Part shown: one piece after another, positions 1 to 8,611 of the stretch
How the letters are laid out: the number at the start of each line of letters is the position of its first letter
Position numbering within the stretch: the stretch's first letter is position 1
NCBI GenBank assembly: GCA_016788705.1
Contig: JAEUSQ010000015.1
Location: forward strand, 1 to 64,000
DNA from: Bacteroidetes Order II. bacterium
GTDB lineage: Bacteria; Bacteroidota; Rhodothermia; Rhodothermales; UBA2364
Length of the DNA: 64,000 nt
Direction: 5' to 3'
Program-made: the position numbers and the translations under genes
The notes under the pieces: model-generated
Seen by the model: only the letters and a program-made list of their open reading frames with translations
The model's database searches: none
What the model was told of the DNA's origin: nothing

Positions 1-747
1 ACTGTATTTTTTGGCCGCATTGCCCGCAATCGTAACTTCTTCCAACGTTGCATTAGACCAGCCCGTCTTCCAAGTATCCACAGGGACATTGGTGTAGGCA
101 TCGCTAAAGAGCGAGATCACATCGCCAGCGGCACGGGTTGGTGTTGGAGCGGCGGCTGTTGGGCCAGTTGGTGGCGGCGTTGCGCTCGCACTAAAGGTAA
201 TGTTGTCAAAATAGATAATGTTATCTTGCCCTCTTCCTCCAAGGTTAAAATCTGGAAATACAACAATTTGATCAAATTGGCCTTCCGTTGCTGGTGGGTT
301 TACCCTACCCGAGAAATCGAAGGTTAACTCCTCCCACTCATTAATTTTGGTATTAGGCTTTTTAATCTCGGCTTCGGCCCAACCACTGGTAGCAGTCAAT
401 TTAATGCCCACATCACTGATGACCGATTTATATACCATAATCTTGATGGTGGCATTGTTGGCATCAAGCACAAAGCCGCCTAAGTTTGCCGCACCATGTG
501 CTGTTTCGGTACCAGCCCAAGGCTGACCTGCACCCAAGGCCGTAAATTTGGCAACCTTTGAAGACGTATTGATCCCACTCGGATTAGGGTTGTCCACAAA
601 TTCGAGAGCGGGATTGGTGGCGTTTTCAAAGACATTCCAAGTCCAAGATGCGCCGAATCCACCCGATTCAAAGTTTATTGGATTTTTTTGCGCAAAGCCT
701 AGTGGAGCTAGGGCAAGCGCAAACAATAAGTATAACAGACGTTTCAT
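1..747 (-). CDS. Secreted glucan-binding/active protein, partial (C-terminus beyond window)
   Basis: The start codon is at 745-747 on the minus strand and the frame stays open to base 1, so at least 249 residues are present and the C-terminus is outside the window. A signal peptide is clear: a basic start (MKRLLYL), a hydrophobic core and an Ala-x-Ala-type end before QKNPINF. The first ~190 residues form a beta-rich carbohydrate-binding-like module (Trp/Asn/Gly-rich, ending DNITFSA). A Thr/Pro/Ala linker and the start of a second module (DVISLFSDAYTNVPVDTW) follow. In my recollection that second start is typical of secreted laminarinase-type proteins of Bacteroidota. It lies just downstream of a GH17 gene on the same strand, so a role in beta-glucan use is inferred. 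The catalytic domain, if any, is not visible. Confidence 0.7.
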   Translation of the reverse strand, partial: MKRLLYLLFALALAPLGFAQKNPINFESGGFGASWTWNVFENATNPALEFVDNPNPSGINTSSKVAKFTALGAGQPWAGTETAHGAANLGGFVLDANNATIKIMVYKSVISDVGIKLTATSGWAEAEIKKPNTKINEWEELTFDFSGRVNPPATEGQFDQIVVFPDFNLGGRGQDNIIYFDNITFSASATPPPTGPTAAAPTPTRAAGDVISLFSDAYTNVPVDTWKTGWSNATLEEVTIAGNAAKKYS

Positions 748-792
748 TTTGTTATGGTTTTGTTTGTGGATAAAAGAAACTTGATTTATACA

Positions 793-1695
793 TCACACCT
801 TTAGCTGTTCGGCACAATCCCAAAGCCCCCAGTATGCGCCAACATCGCCTTCGTCTCCTATTTTCCAAGATTCATCAAAAGAAGAAAAGTAGAAACTATC
901 TATATTTAGGGCTTTGGCCCATTGCTGGAATTGGACAAAGTACCGTTTTGTATTTTCGATAGAAGGATAAGCCGCCTTAAAATTAAGCCCTTGGCTGGGC
1001 CAACCAGTCTCGGTAATAATGACTTTCTTGCCACTGGAAACAGAAAGGGCTTGCTGATACATTTGATGAATATGAGAAAGCGAATCTTCTATGGACGTCC
1101 CTTCCCAATAAGGATAACAATTACACAAAATCAGGTCACAACTATCTGCAATATTGCGATGTTGTACAAATTGGTAATAGGCATCAACATAACCAACTGG
1201 AATATATGGTATCGCACGTTTGACCTGCTCTATTTGAACACATAATGCCTCGGCACTTAATTCGTTTCGGTATAAAACCTCATTTCCAACAGCCGCAATA
1301 TCCACCAATCCTTCTTCCGCTAATACGATTAGGGCCTCCACTTCTGCCTGATTCTTCTCTGCGTCTTTCCCTATCCATGCCCCAACAAGCGTTTTAAAAC
1401 CTAATTCTTTTGCTAATTTAGGAATCAATTCATTGCCTTCGGTACAAGAAAATGTCCGAATCCAGCTACAATGGGGTTTAAGTACATTTAGTCGCCGTCT
1501 AATTTGGGCTTCAGTTACCACATCTCCTGGTTTCTGACCTTCCTCATAAAGACTAAAGCAGAAACCATGAACCTTTTGTCTTAATATTTCAATAAACTGG
1601 TCGCGGAGATCATCGCTGGACACATCTGTATATTGTGCAAACTCTACAGCATCTTGTGCCACATATTGTTGTAAATCGTTAATCCTTATTGACAT
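793..1695 (-). CDS. Glycoside hydrolase family 17-like beta-1,3-glucanase
   Basis: A 300-residue protein with GH17 hallmarks: AVGNEV with the likely acid/base Glu139, and VIITETGWPS with the likely nucleophile Glu229, within a TIM-barrel-like pattern (CNCYPYW between them, FDESWK near the end). Known GH17 enzymes cleave or transfer beta-1,3-glucans such as laminarin. There is no signal peptide, so the enzyme appears cytoplasmic or is exported in some other way. That is unusual beside a clearly secreted neighbour (1-747) and suggests it works on imported oligosaccharides. The two genes are 45 bp apart on the same strand and probably co-transcribed. No SusC/SusD pair is visible inside the window. 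Confidence 0.85.
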   Translation of the reverse strand: MSIRINDLQQYVAQDAVEFAQYTDVSSDDLRDQFIEILRQKVHGFCFSLYEEGQKPGDVVTEAQIRRRLNVLKPHCSWIRTFSCTEGNELIPKLAKELGFKTLVGAWIGKDAEKNQAEVEALIVLAEEGLVDIAAVGNEVLYRNELSAEALCVQIEQVKRAIPYIPVGYVDAYYQFVQHRNIADSCDLILCNCYPYWEGTSIEDSLSHIHQMYQQALSVSSGKKVIITETGWPSQGLNFKAAYPSIENTKRYFVQFQQWAKALNIDSFYFSSFDESWKIGDEGDVGAYWGLWDCAEQLKV

Positions 1696-1697
1696 TT

Positions 1698-1744
1698 TTA
1701 GATTATTATTTTATATGTTATTTAGATTATTATTTATATATTAT
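1698..1744. repeat. AT-rich imperfect tandem repeat upstream of GH17 gene
   Basis: Two copies of a ~24-bp unit beginning ttagattattattt lie directly upstream of the GH17 start codon at 1695. They differ by one indel and one substitution. They probably form part of the promoter or leader of this gene; no clear -33/-7 pair can be assigned. Confidence 0.7.
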
Positions 1745-2130
1745 TTTTGTCATAAATCTAAACACAAGAATGTTATTTTTTATCAGCTTTCTTTTTCTCT
1801 TTCCAGAGACCGACTTAAGGGGTACTTAAACGAAGATCATTCGTTGGTTTTCACCATAAAGCCTTATTGGGATGGGTATGGATTTTGCAAATAGCGCTTT
1901 TCTTGAGTTTTAATAAAGTAAAGCATTCACGCAGGGAACACCACATGATCCGCCTGCATAACTGCCCGGATTTCACCAGACATAATCCAGACAGCCCCGT
2001 CTAAAGACCGAAAAAACCATCTGATCACCTTTCAATTGGCCAAGATCATTGCCCGGTTAATATGGTATTAAAGATACATATGGGTGATCGGGGTAACACC
2101 AAACTTGTACGACCTTCTATTTTTCCGCAC

Positions 2131-2174
2131 CAACACCCTACCTTCAGGACTTCAACACCCTACCTTCAGGACTT
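2131..2174. repeat. Perfect 22-bp tandem duplication
   Basis: The 22-bp unit starting caacaccctaccttcag occurs twice with no mismatch (2131-2152, 2153-2174), about 120 bp upstream of the ferritin-like gene. It could be a recent slippage duplication in the promoter or leader. Confidence 0.9.
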
Positions 2175-2292
2175 CAAATTTCATTTCAGTTGGTCGCATT
2201 CTTGATTCATTCCTTTCTACTTTTTCTTATATTGCCCACCAGAGGTTGTCTCCTCTCCCTGTTCACACAACCTTTATCCTCCCTAAAATAGA

Positions 2293-3111
2293 ATGCCTAT
2301 TATGAACGGAACTGCAATGCCGGAAATTCTTACGCGCCGCAAAACTGAACAACAGCGTCGCTCCGACCCCCTCGGAAGGTTAGAACAATTCTATCATGCC
2401 GCAAAAAAAGGCGAATGGAGTATTAAAGACTTGCCTTGGGAAAATGCGGATCCAGTCCCCCGTGTTGAAAGCGAACGCTGGCGCATCGTCTGGGCAAGTG
2501 TGGTAGCGCAACAACTTCAGGCAGACATCATTGCTGTTGAAGCGGCCTCAAACTTACTTGTGGATGTGACCGAGTTTGAAGCCCGCATGTATTATTCCAC
2601 GATGGTAAGCGACGAAGCACGGCATTGCGAGGCATGGACCAAACTATCCCATATGCTGGATCCTGTAGAGGCACACAACCCTTACTTGGCTGAAATGGGC
2701 GATATTTTCCGAGAAGAAAAAGGACTTGAAAACCGTGTATTGGCCTTTCAGGTTTGCTTTGAAGGAGCCGCCATTTACGCCTTCAAAGAAATATCTGCTG
2801 CCGCACAGCAAACTATTTTGGGGGATATGGCCACACGCCTAATTCGGGACGACAGTATCCACCACAATTCGGGCGTGGCATACGCTGCATACTTGCTTTC
2901 AAAAGTATCCGAATCTCAGAAAAAAGACCTGCACAAAACCTTGAAGCGCTACGCCCCCCTATATGTCGAAAGCACCCTCTGGAAACCCAAAGCCCGGCAA
3001 TGGGTGGCACGGTTTACAGCACAGCGCGATCGGGAATTACTCCACCGCAATCAGGTTCTTATCAATAAAGCTGTTTTAGGGCTCGGCTTGGGACCCGTTT
3101 TTGACATTTGA
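2293..3111 (+). CDS. Ferritin-like diiron oxygenase family protein
   Basis: A 272-residue, almost wholly alpha-helical soluble protein. Candidate metal ligands follow the ferritin-like/R2-like four-helix pattern: Glu83 (AVEAAS), Glu108 and His111 in DEARH, Glu157 (FEGAA), then Asp187 with His190/His191 in DDSIHH. Known families with this layout include ribonucleotide-reductase-like oxidases, AurF-type N-oxygenases and related hypothetical diiron proteins. The substrate cannot be told. There is no signal peptide. ATG codons at 2293 and 2302 are both possible starts; no strong ribosome-binding site separates them. The gene appears monocistronic and is followed by a hairpin terminator at ~3135. 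Confidence 0.7.
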   Translation: MPIMNGTAMPEILTRRKTEQQRRSDPLGRLEQFYHAAKKGEWSIKDLPWENADPVPRVESERWRIVWASVVAQQLQADIIAVEAASNLLVDVTEFEARMYYSTMVSDEARHCEAWTKLSHMLDPVEAHNPYLAEMGDIFREEKGLENRVLAFQVCFEGAAIYAFKEISAAAQQTILGDMATRLIRDDSIHHNSGVAYAAYLLSKVSESQKKDLHKTLKRYAPLYVESTLWKPKARQWVARFTAQRDRELLHRNQVLINKAVLGLGLGPVFDI

Positions 3112-3133
3112 TTTGTGCCGCATTCAACCCACA

Positions 3134-3169
3134 TGGCCTCCTGTCCTATTTAGGATGGGAGGCTTTTTG
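3134..3169 (+). terminator. Rho-independent terminator after ferritin-like gene
   Basis: A GC-rich stem (gcctcctgtcct / aggatgggaggc, with two imperfect pairs) closes a short loop and is followed by a T run. Confidence 0.7.
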
Positions 3170-3314
3170 GTGGAAGATTAAAGGCCAAACGAGGCGTTGT
3201 TCATCTTGGCATCTACATCATTTTCACTTGCAATGAATGGCCACATGTATGTATCTTGTTATCACAAGTAATTACATGATTTTACTTTTTTATTTTACAA
3301 GCTGGGGTTAAACA

Positions 3315-4115
3315 ATGGTCCAATATCTTACCGGCGACGTATTGGCTTTACTGATCGGCCTATCTTTAGGACTAATTGGCGGGGGTGGATCAATTCTGAC
3401 TGTTCCCGTTTTGGTGTATGTCATGGGTATCAATCCGGTCATTTCGACGGCTTATTCGCTGTTTATTGTGGGTAGTACATCATTGGTTGGTGCAGCGGAT
3501 TATGCCAAAAAAGACTTAATTGACTTTAGAACAGCAGCGGTTTTTGCCCTCCCTTCTTTTTTGGCGGTTTTTCTGGTTCGGAAGTTTGTGGTACCAGCCA
3601 TTCCTGATGTTTTGTTTAGTATTCAGGGATTTGTACTAACCCGTGAAACTGGGCTAATGGTTCTTTTTGCATTGATTATGCTGGGCGCCGCCGCCTCCAT
3701 GATTTACAGCCGTACTTCGGTAGAACAGACGGGAACCCTTTCCTTTAATTACCCGATGATCATGTTAGAAGGCCTGATCGTAGGTGCGGTTACGGGCTTG
3801 GTGGGCGCTGGTGGCGGTTTTCTGATTATTCCCGCTCTGGTATTATTGGCCAATTTACCCATCAAAAAGGCAGTAGGGACGTCTTTGCTCATTATAGCGG
3901 TAAAATCGCTATTTGGTTTTTTAGGAGATGTCATGAACATGCCTACCATTGACTGGCAGCTCCTGCTCAACTTCACCTTATTCGCCACCATCGGTATTTT
4001 TACGGGAAGCTATTTGTCTAAATACGTGGCGCCTGCGTCTCTAAAAAAAGGATTTGGTTGGTTTTTGGTGATCATGGCAGGTTATATCCTAACCAAAGAA
4101 CTCTGGATTAATTAA
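3315..4115 (+). CDS. Sulfite exporter TauE/SafE-family membrane permease
   Basis: A 266-residue polytopic inner-membrane protein with about eight hydrophobic segments. It shows the internal duplication typical of the TauE/SafE family: a glycine-rich LIGGGGSILTVPVLVYVMG element near residue 20 and the matching LVGAGGGFLIIPALVL element near residue 165. Known members move sulfite, sulfoacetate or other organosulfonates out of or into the cell. The substrate here is not indicated by neighbours. The gene is flanked by the ferritin-like gene (203 bp upstream) and a convergent dynamin-like gene, so it appears to be transcribed alone. Confidence 0.88.
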   Translation: MVQYLTGDVLALLIGLSLGLIGGGGSILTVPVLVYVMGINPVISTAYSLFIVGSTSLVGAADYAKKDLIDFRTAAVFALPSFLAVFLVRKFVVPAIPDVLFSIQGFVLTRETGLMVLFALIMLGAAASMIYSRTSVEQTGTLSFNYPMIMLEGLIVGAVTGLVGAGGGFLIIPALVLLANLPIKKAVGTSLLIIAVKSLFGFLGDVMNMPTIDWQLLLNFTLFATIGIFTGSYLSKYVAPASLKKGFGWFLVIMAGYILTKELWIN

Positions 4116-4141
4116 TCTGTTTGTTCATGCGGGATACACGT

Positions 4142-5860
4142 TCAGAAAGCCTTATCCAAGTCGTCCAAACGCTTCCTGATGTCTTGTTGTCTGGTTGTGT
4201 AGAGTGCAAGAGAACGCCCCTCCAGCTCAAGGAGTGCATCAAAATCATCAAAATTTGCATCAATACGGTCTTTAAGTGTATTGATGTATGAATTGAGGCG
4301 TTGATGTACCTCTTTTTCTAATTGGGTGCGGCCCTTGGTGACTTCTTCCCGGAACTCGTCCATGATACGCCTCCGCTTAAGCCCTACCGTTACCCCGGCA
4401 AAAAGAAGACCCATTGTGGTAAGCAAGCCGCCTGTAATGTCCAGAATGGCTCCTTGTGTTACGGTTGCCAAGATCACCCCAATAATAGCCAATCCACTTC
4501 CAGTAGCGATATTGGGGGAGAAGGACGTGTTTTGGTCGCTAAGACCATCGGCACGGAAGTTCTCGGAACGGCTTAAAAACGTGGTAAACGTACTCTGGAG
4601 GTCCGCCAGTACCGTACTCCGCCGTTCGGCGATGTCACTAAAAATTTCGTGGTTATTTTTAAGAATAGTTTGGCTATTTTTGATTTTCATATCCACCAAG
4701 CGTGCCATTGTCTGAATCTGGTCGGCAATGTCTCCCACCCCTTCTTCTAATTTCCGGCGCATTTCAGATTGAAGGTCTTGTTCAAAGTGGTAGCTCAACT
4801 GCTTGATCCATGCCTGGGGCGATGCGCCCGCGTCAAAAATTGAAGAGACCGAACGTTTCAGGAGGGTAAAGAAGGAAAGTCCATCTTCCAATGTATGTTC
4901 TACCCGCCGGGTAATGTGGTCGTATCCGGCCAGTAGGTTTTCCGAAAGCACAGCAACCTGCTTAACGGATTTCCGCGATTGGCTCTCCAGCGTTTCTTTT
5001 ATATCTGCACGAAAGACCACATCGGCTTCGTATTGTTTTACCCGAATGGCCAGTGCCGCTGCAATTTTATCGTTAATGTTTTGTGATGTGCTAATGTTGT
5101 TTCGCAGTTTTAGATACGGGGCTTTTCCACCCGTTATGTTTTCGCGGATATAAGCACGGATTTCACCAAACCCACTTTCTTCCACAAGTCCTTCTTGCTC
5201 CTGCTTGGCCGAGGCCGCAAAAACTACGGGCTGTGCAATCCCTTTCTTGATGGCATAATCCACCACGCCTTGCTTATTAATCGCCAAGTCGGCCGGATTC
5301 ATCAAGTCTTTTTGCTGCAACACAAAAATGATTTTCTTTCTCCAATCGGAATGAATGAAATCAAAAAAATCCCACGCCGATTGGCGGTACGGATTTTTTG
5401 ATTCAAATACAAAGACAATCAGGTCTGAAGCAGGAATGAATCGCTCCGTAATTTCTTGGTGATGCGCCACAATGGTATTGGTCCCCGGCGTATCCACAAT
5501 GGCAATTTCTTGCAGAATAGGCTCTGGCGTAAAGATTTTTTTAAGGTGCTCATTAACCACTACAACTTCCTCCTGTTCACCGTACAAAATCTGTTGAACG
5601 GTGTCGGTACAAGGAGAGGGCGCCACCTTGCAGACATCGCGTTTAGCTTCCAGAAGGGCATTGATAAAACTACTTTTACCGGCTTTCACCTCGCCCACAA
5701 TCACAAACATAAATGGCTCATGAATCCGGTTTCGGAGGTCACTGACGGTCTGTCGTAAGTCATGATAGCCAATATCAGAGGCCAAATTATGGAGGTCTTT
5801 GACAATTTCTTCTATATGGGTGCGGTGCGTCTGAAATTTTTGATCTACAAATAAAGCCAT
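4142..5860 (-). CDS. Dynamin-like large GTPase
   Basis: A 572-residue protein. The G1/P-loop GEVKAGKSS is at 57-64, the G2 Thr near residue 85, and G3 DTPG at 123-126. The G4 position reads QQKD instead of the usual NKxD/TKxD, as in some bacterial dynamins. The middle is helical and probably coiled coil. Near residues 450-492 are two hydrophobic segments (GLAIIGVILATV... GLLFAGVTVGL) followed by a basic stretch, which would act as a membrane paddle or anchor. Bacterial dynamins remodel or protect the inner membrane. There is no paired dynamin partner next to it. It is convergent with the TauE gene and separated by 168 bp from the next upstream minus-strand gene. Confidence 0.85.
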   Translation of the reverse strand: MALFVDQKFQTHRTHIEEIVKDLHNLASDIGYHDLRQTVSDLRNRIHEPFMFVIVGEVKAGKSSFINALLEAKRDVCKVAPSPCTDTVQQILYGEQEEVVVVNEHLKKIFTPEPILQEIAIVDTPGTNTIVAHHQEITERFIPASDLIVFVFESKNPYRQSAWDFFDFIHSDWRKKIIFVLQQKDLMNPADLAINKQGVVDYAIKKGIAQPVVFAASAKQEQEGLVEESGFGEIRAYIRENITGGKAPYLKLRNNISTSQNINDKIAAALAIRVKQYEADVVFRADIKETLESQSRKSVKQVAVLSENLLAGYDHITRRVEHTLEDGLSFFTLLKRSVSSIFDAGASPQAWIKQLSYHFEQDLQSEMRRKLEEGVGDIADQIQTMARLVDMKIKNSQTILKNNHEIFSDIAERRSTVLADLQSTFTTFLSRSENFRADGLSDQNTSFSPNIATGSGLAIIGVILATVTQGAILDITGGLLTTMGLLFAGVTVGLKRRRIMDEFREEVTKGRTQLEKEVHQRLNSYINTLKDRIDANFDDFDALLELEGRSLALYTTRQQDIRKRLDDLDKAF

Positions 5861-6028
5861 TAGGTTGGGTATTTATAAATGGAACCCAATAATATAAGAC
5901 CATTTTATGCAAATATCTTGTAGCTCGAATGGCAGATAAATTTCTCGGCCCACTATCTCGCAATGATATAACACAGAAGGCTGCCTCTTTAGAAGAAACA
6001 GCCTTGATTGTGACGACGGAAGAACGGA

Positions 6029-6478
6029 TCAAAAGTAGATATCCACGTAGTCCACCACATTATTGCCTTCACAATTTTCCATTTCCTGGAGCCGCCAATA
6101 TTTCCGGGTTCCTGTAGCTTTAAACGTAAAAACCCCATCTTTCACACAAGGTGTTCCCCCGTTTATATAACTCGTTTTGGTGACAATCTGGCCTTTAAAC
6201 TTAAACTCCCGCGCATTAACCATCTGAAGGACGGCACCATTGATGGTGACATAATCATCGGTTGTACGGCTGCGGTGTTCACCACGAATCATCAGGGTAC
6301 CTGCTTCGTTGGTTACTTTTGCCGTTCCAAAGTAGTCGTGGCTTACCCATTGCAAAGACATTTTTCGGTTACCAATCAGTTTCGTTTTATGCGCGGTGCT
6401 TCCGATGGTTTTTTGTGCCCAAGCAGCAGTCGGAGTCAATATGCACAACAATAAAAGAACGTACAAGGAACGCTTCAT
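6029..6478 (-). CDS. Small secreted protein of unknown function
   Basis: A 149-residue protein with a clear signal peptide (MKRSLYVLLLLCILTPTAAWAQ, cleavage after AWA). The mature part is beta-rich: Gly, Thr and aromatic residues alternate, with MIRGEHRSRTTDDYVTINGAVL and a YWRL segment near the end. It contains two cysteines (CVKDG, ENCEGN) that could form a disulfide in the periplasm. I do not recognise the family. It is 28 bp downstream of the caspase-like gene on the same strand, so the two are probably expressed together; a linked envelope role is only an inference. Confidence 0.7.
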   Translation of the reverse strand: MKRSLYVLLLLCILTPTAAWAQKTIGSTAHKTKLIGNRKMSLQWVSHDYFGTAKVTNEAGTLMIRGEHRSRTTDDYVTINGAVLQMVNAREFKFKGQIVTKTSYINGGTPCVKDGVFTFKATGTRKYWRLQEMENCEGNNVVDYVDIYF

Positions 6479-6505
6479 AAATAATTATTTTTATTTGATT
6501 AAGGA

Positions 6506-8425
6506 TTAACGTTTTTTGAACAAAACATCATTGGGTCGGATGCTTCCACGATCCACCACCAACTTTTGATATCCCATACTTCGGCTACTCAGGACAATGT
6601 CGTCATCGTCTGGACCACTGCTTTTCACATCTCCCCGATAGCGCTCGTAGAGGTATTGGCTTAATTCAAACGAAGAGACATTGCCATCGCCGTCTTCGTC
6701 TGCATTGGTTTGTAGCAGGGCATCTGCAAAGAACTTCGCCAAATATCCCCCTGCTTGAAATTTAAAGGCAACCCCAGAGGTCACATCTTCTTCCGACGAA
6801 AAAAGCCCCATTCTTCCTGGTTTAGAGATTACATCTTTGGAAAAACCGCCACTAAAACAGGAGTCTAGAATGAGCAAGGTTGTTTTTGCTTTCACTTGGT
6901 CTAATAAAAGATTCATTTCATCGTCGAGAATTTCGGCATCATAAAGTTCGATAGACTCATCCCGTTGGTCGGGATCACTGGATTGCCAGTTTTGGCGTGC
7001 ATAACGTCCACCATGACCCGAATAGAAGAGCACAAACATGTCTTGCGGGCCCACTTTTGAAGCAAGTCGCCGCAATTCGGCCTTGAAGTTAGCAACGGTT
7101 GCTTGTGCATCGGTCAGCACCACACCGTTCGTTTGCGGCATATTGGCGCCACGCACCAAGGCATCCTTGGCGGTTCTGGCATCTTGGGCGGTATAACGGA
7201 GAGGAGATTGGCGGCCATTATAATCACTAATCCCCACAAAAAGACCATATATAGAAGGCCCAGAAGTAGGGCGGCCAGGTTGAGGATTAAGACGCGGCTG
7301 TGGATTAGGACGCCTCGGTTCTTCGCGGCCAACCGGTGGAGTTGCCCCACGAAGCAACTTCATGCTATACGTCCCTACATCCTTTTTAGAATAGGCTGTA
7401 GCCGTAATCCGGTAACGACCTGTTCCGGGCAATGTTAGTTCAATGCGACTTTTGCGGTTACTACCTTCCCAGTCGTCATTGGTGATGTCACTTCCATCTG
7501 GCAAGATCAGTTCGAGAAAGGGGTCAAACGCAGTAGTGGCCAGTTCTATCACTACGTTTTCGCCTTTTCGTCCTTCAAAAGCATAATAATCACAAAAGGC
7601 GCCATCTTCCGAGGTCGCATCACCATGCTCCAATTTTCCTTGTTTACTTTGCCCAATGGCCATGACAATCACATCGCGTTGCTCTTGTTGTGCAGCCCCC
7701 GTTCCTTCGTTCGTGGTCCCAATCTTAACAGAATAGGCCCCCGTTTCTCCTTTGCCATAAGCCGTAACGTAGATTTTATAGGTGCCATTTTCCGTTAGAT
7801 TTAGGTCTAATGCTGCACGGTCTTTGTCTTCGCCCGCATCGTCGTTTTCATGTTGTTTTCCGCTTGGCGTCTTGATAATTAGGTAGGGGTCAAAATCTGT
7901 AGAAACCAATGTTACTTTCAGGCTCTGCCCCGGAATGCCTTCCACCTCGTAGGTGTCAAAAAATTCTCCGGTGGTCAGTTTCGTATCTGTGGTAGCGAGC
8001 GCCCCCGTGAGCGAGCGGTTCGTGGCGCCCGCCAGTGCGGCACTCCGGTTCGTAACCGTTAAGAGGTATCGCCCTTTTTGATTGGGCCGAGAAGACGTAA
8101 TACGAACCGTAATCTTGCCGGACTTCTGCGCCGAGAAGATAATCTGGGATTTTGAGTTGCTCCCATCGTGGTCATCATTGTCCTGTTGTTGTCCGCCTTC
8201 TGGAAGCACGATCAGGTAGGGGTCAAATTCCCGCGAAAAGAGGTCAAAAACGAGGATCTGACCTCTCGCTGCTTCTATAACATGTTCGTCATAAAATTCC
8301 CCAGACTTGAGTTTTTTATCTCCGGTTTGGAGCATTCCCCTAAACTCTTCGGGGTCTTCGTCTTGAGAAAAGGCGGAAGGTACAAGACCTAACCACAAAA
8401 AACAGCATAAAAAGATAAAACGCAT
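6506..8425 (-). CDS. Secreted caspase-like (C14) peptidase with three PPC-type domains and an EF-hand
   Basis: A 639-residue protein with a signal peptide (ends SAFSQ). Residues ~30-125, ~135-235 and ~250-355 are three PPC-like beta-sandwich repeats; each has a FDPYL or FDPFL motif followed by an Asp/Asn-rich loop and a closing GxY line. A proline-rich linker (~360-385) leads to a C14 caspase/metacaspase fold: FVGISDYNG start, catalytic His471 in YSGHGG and Cys523 in DSCFSGG. Near residue 570 an EF-hand-like loop (DADEDGDGNVSSFE) suggests calcium control, as known for metacaspases. The PPC domains probably bind glycans or help secretion. Export to periplasm or cell surface is inferred from the signal peptide. 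Substrates are unknown. Confidence 0.88.
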   Translation of the reverse strand: MRFIFLCCFLWLGLVPSAFSQDEDPEEFRGMLQTGDKKLKSGEFYDEHVIEAARGQILVFDLFSREFDPYLIVLPEGGQQQDNDDHDGSNSKSQIIFSAQKSGKITVRITSSRPNQKGRYLLTVTNRSAALAGATNRSLTGALATTDTKLTTGEFFDTYEVEGIPGQSLKVTLVSTDFDPYLIIKTPSGKQHENDDAGEDKDRAALDLNLTENGTYKIYVTAYGKGETGAYSVKIGTTNEGTGAAQQEQRDVIVMAIGQSKQGKLEHGDATSEDGAFCDYYAFEGRKGENVVIELATTAFDPFLELILPDGSDITNDDWEGSNRKSRIELTLPGTGRYRITATAYSKKDVGTYSMKLLRGATPPVGREEPRRPNPQPRLNPQPGRPTSGPSIYGLFVGISDYNGRQSPLRYTAQDARTAKDALVRGANMPQTNGVVLTDAQATVANFKAELRRLASKVGPQDMFVLFYSGHGGRYARQNWQSSDPDQRDESIELYDAEILDDEMNLLLDQVKAKTTLLILDSCFSGGFSKDVISKPGRMGLFSSEEDVTSGVAFKFQAGGYLAKFFADALLQTNADEDGDGNVSSFELSQYLYERYRGDVKSSGPDDDDIVLSSRSMGYQKLVVDRGSIRPNDVLFKKR

Positions 8426-8611
8426 GGTGGATTTGGTTTGATGTTTGCGAATGAAGGCTTAGATGAGTGGTATCAAAACCAAAATGGTTTGGTTGCTTAA
8501 ACGAAAAGCAACTGCCAAATCGTTTAATTGGAAACTTTTTAACGTTTTCGACAGTCAGGTTGGAAACTAATGAACTTTTCCGCATTCCCAAAACGAAATC
8601 CCCCAGATAAA

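Larger units (their letters stand above)
1696..2292. other. Intergenic region with AT-rich leader and tandem repeat
   Basis: About 600 bp lie between the divergent GH17 and ferritin-like genes. Next to the GH17 start is a very AT-rich block with two near-identical ~24-bp copies (1698-1721 and 1722-1744). Further on is a perfect 22-bp tandem repeat (2131-2174). On the minus strand, 1928-2030 contains a GTG-initiated reading frame of about 33 codons ending in HVVFPA; it could be a gene remnant or chance. I see no convincing gene, tRNA or riboswitch here. Confidence 0.6.
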
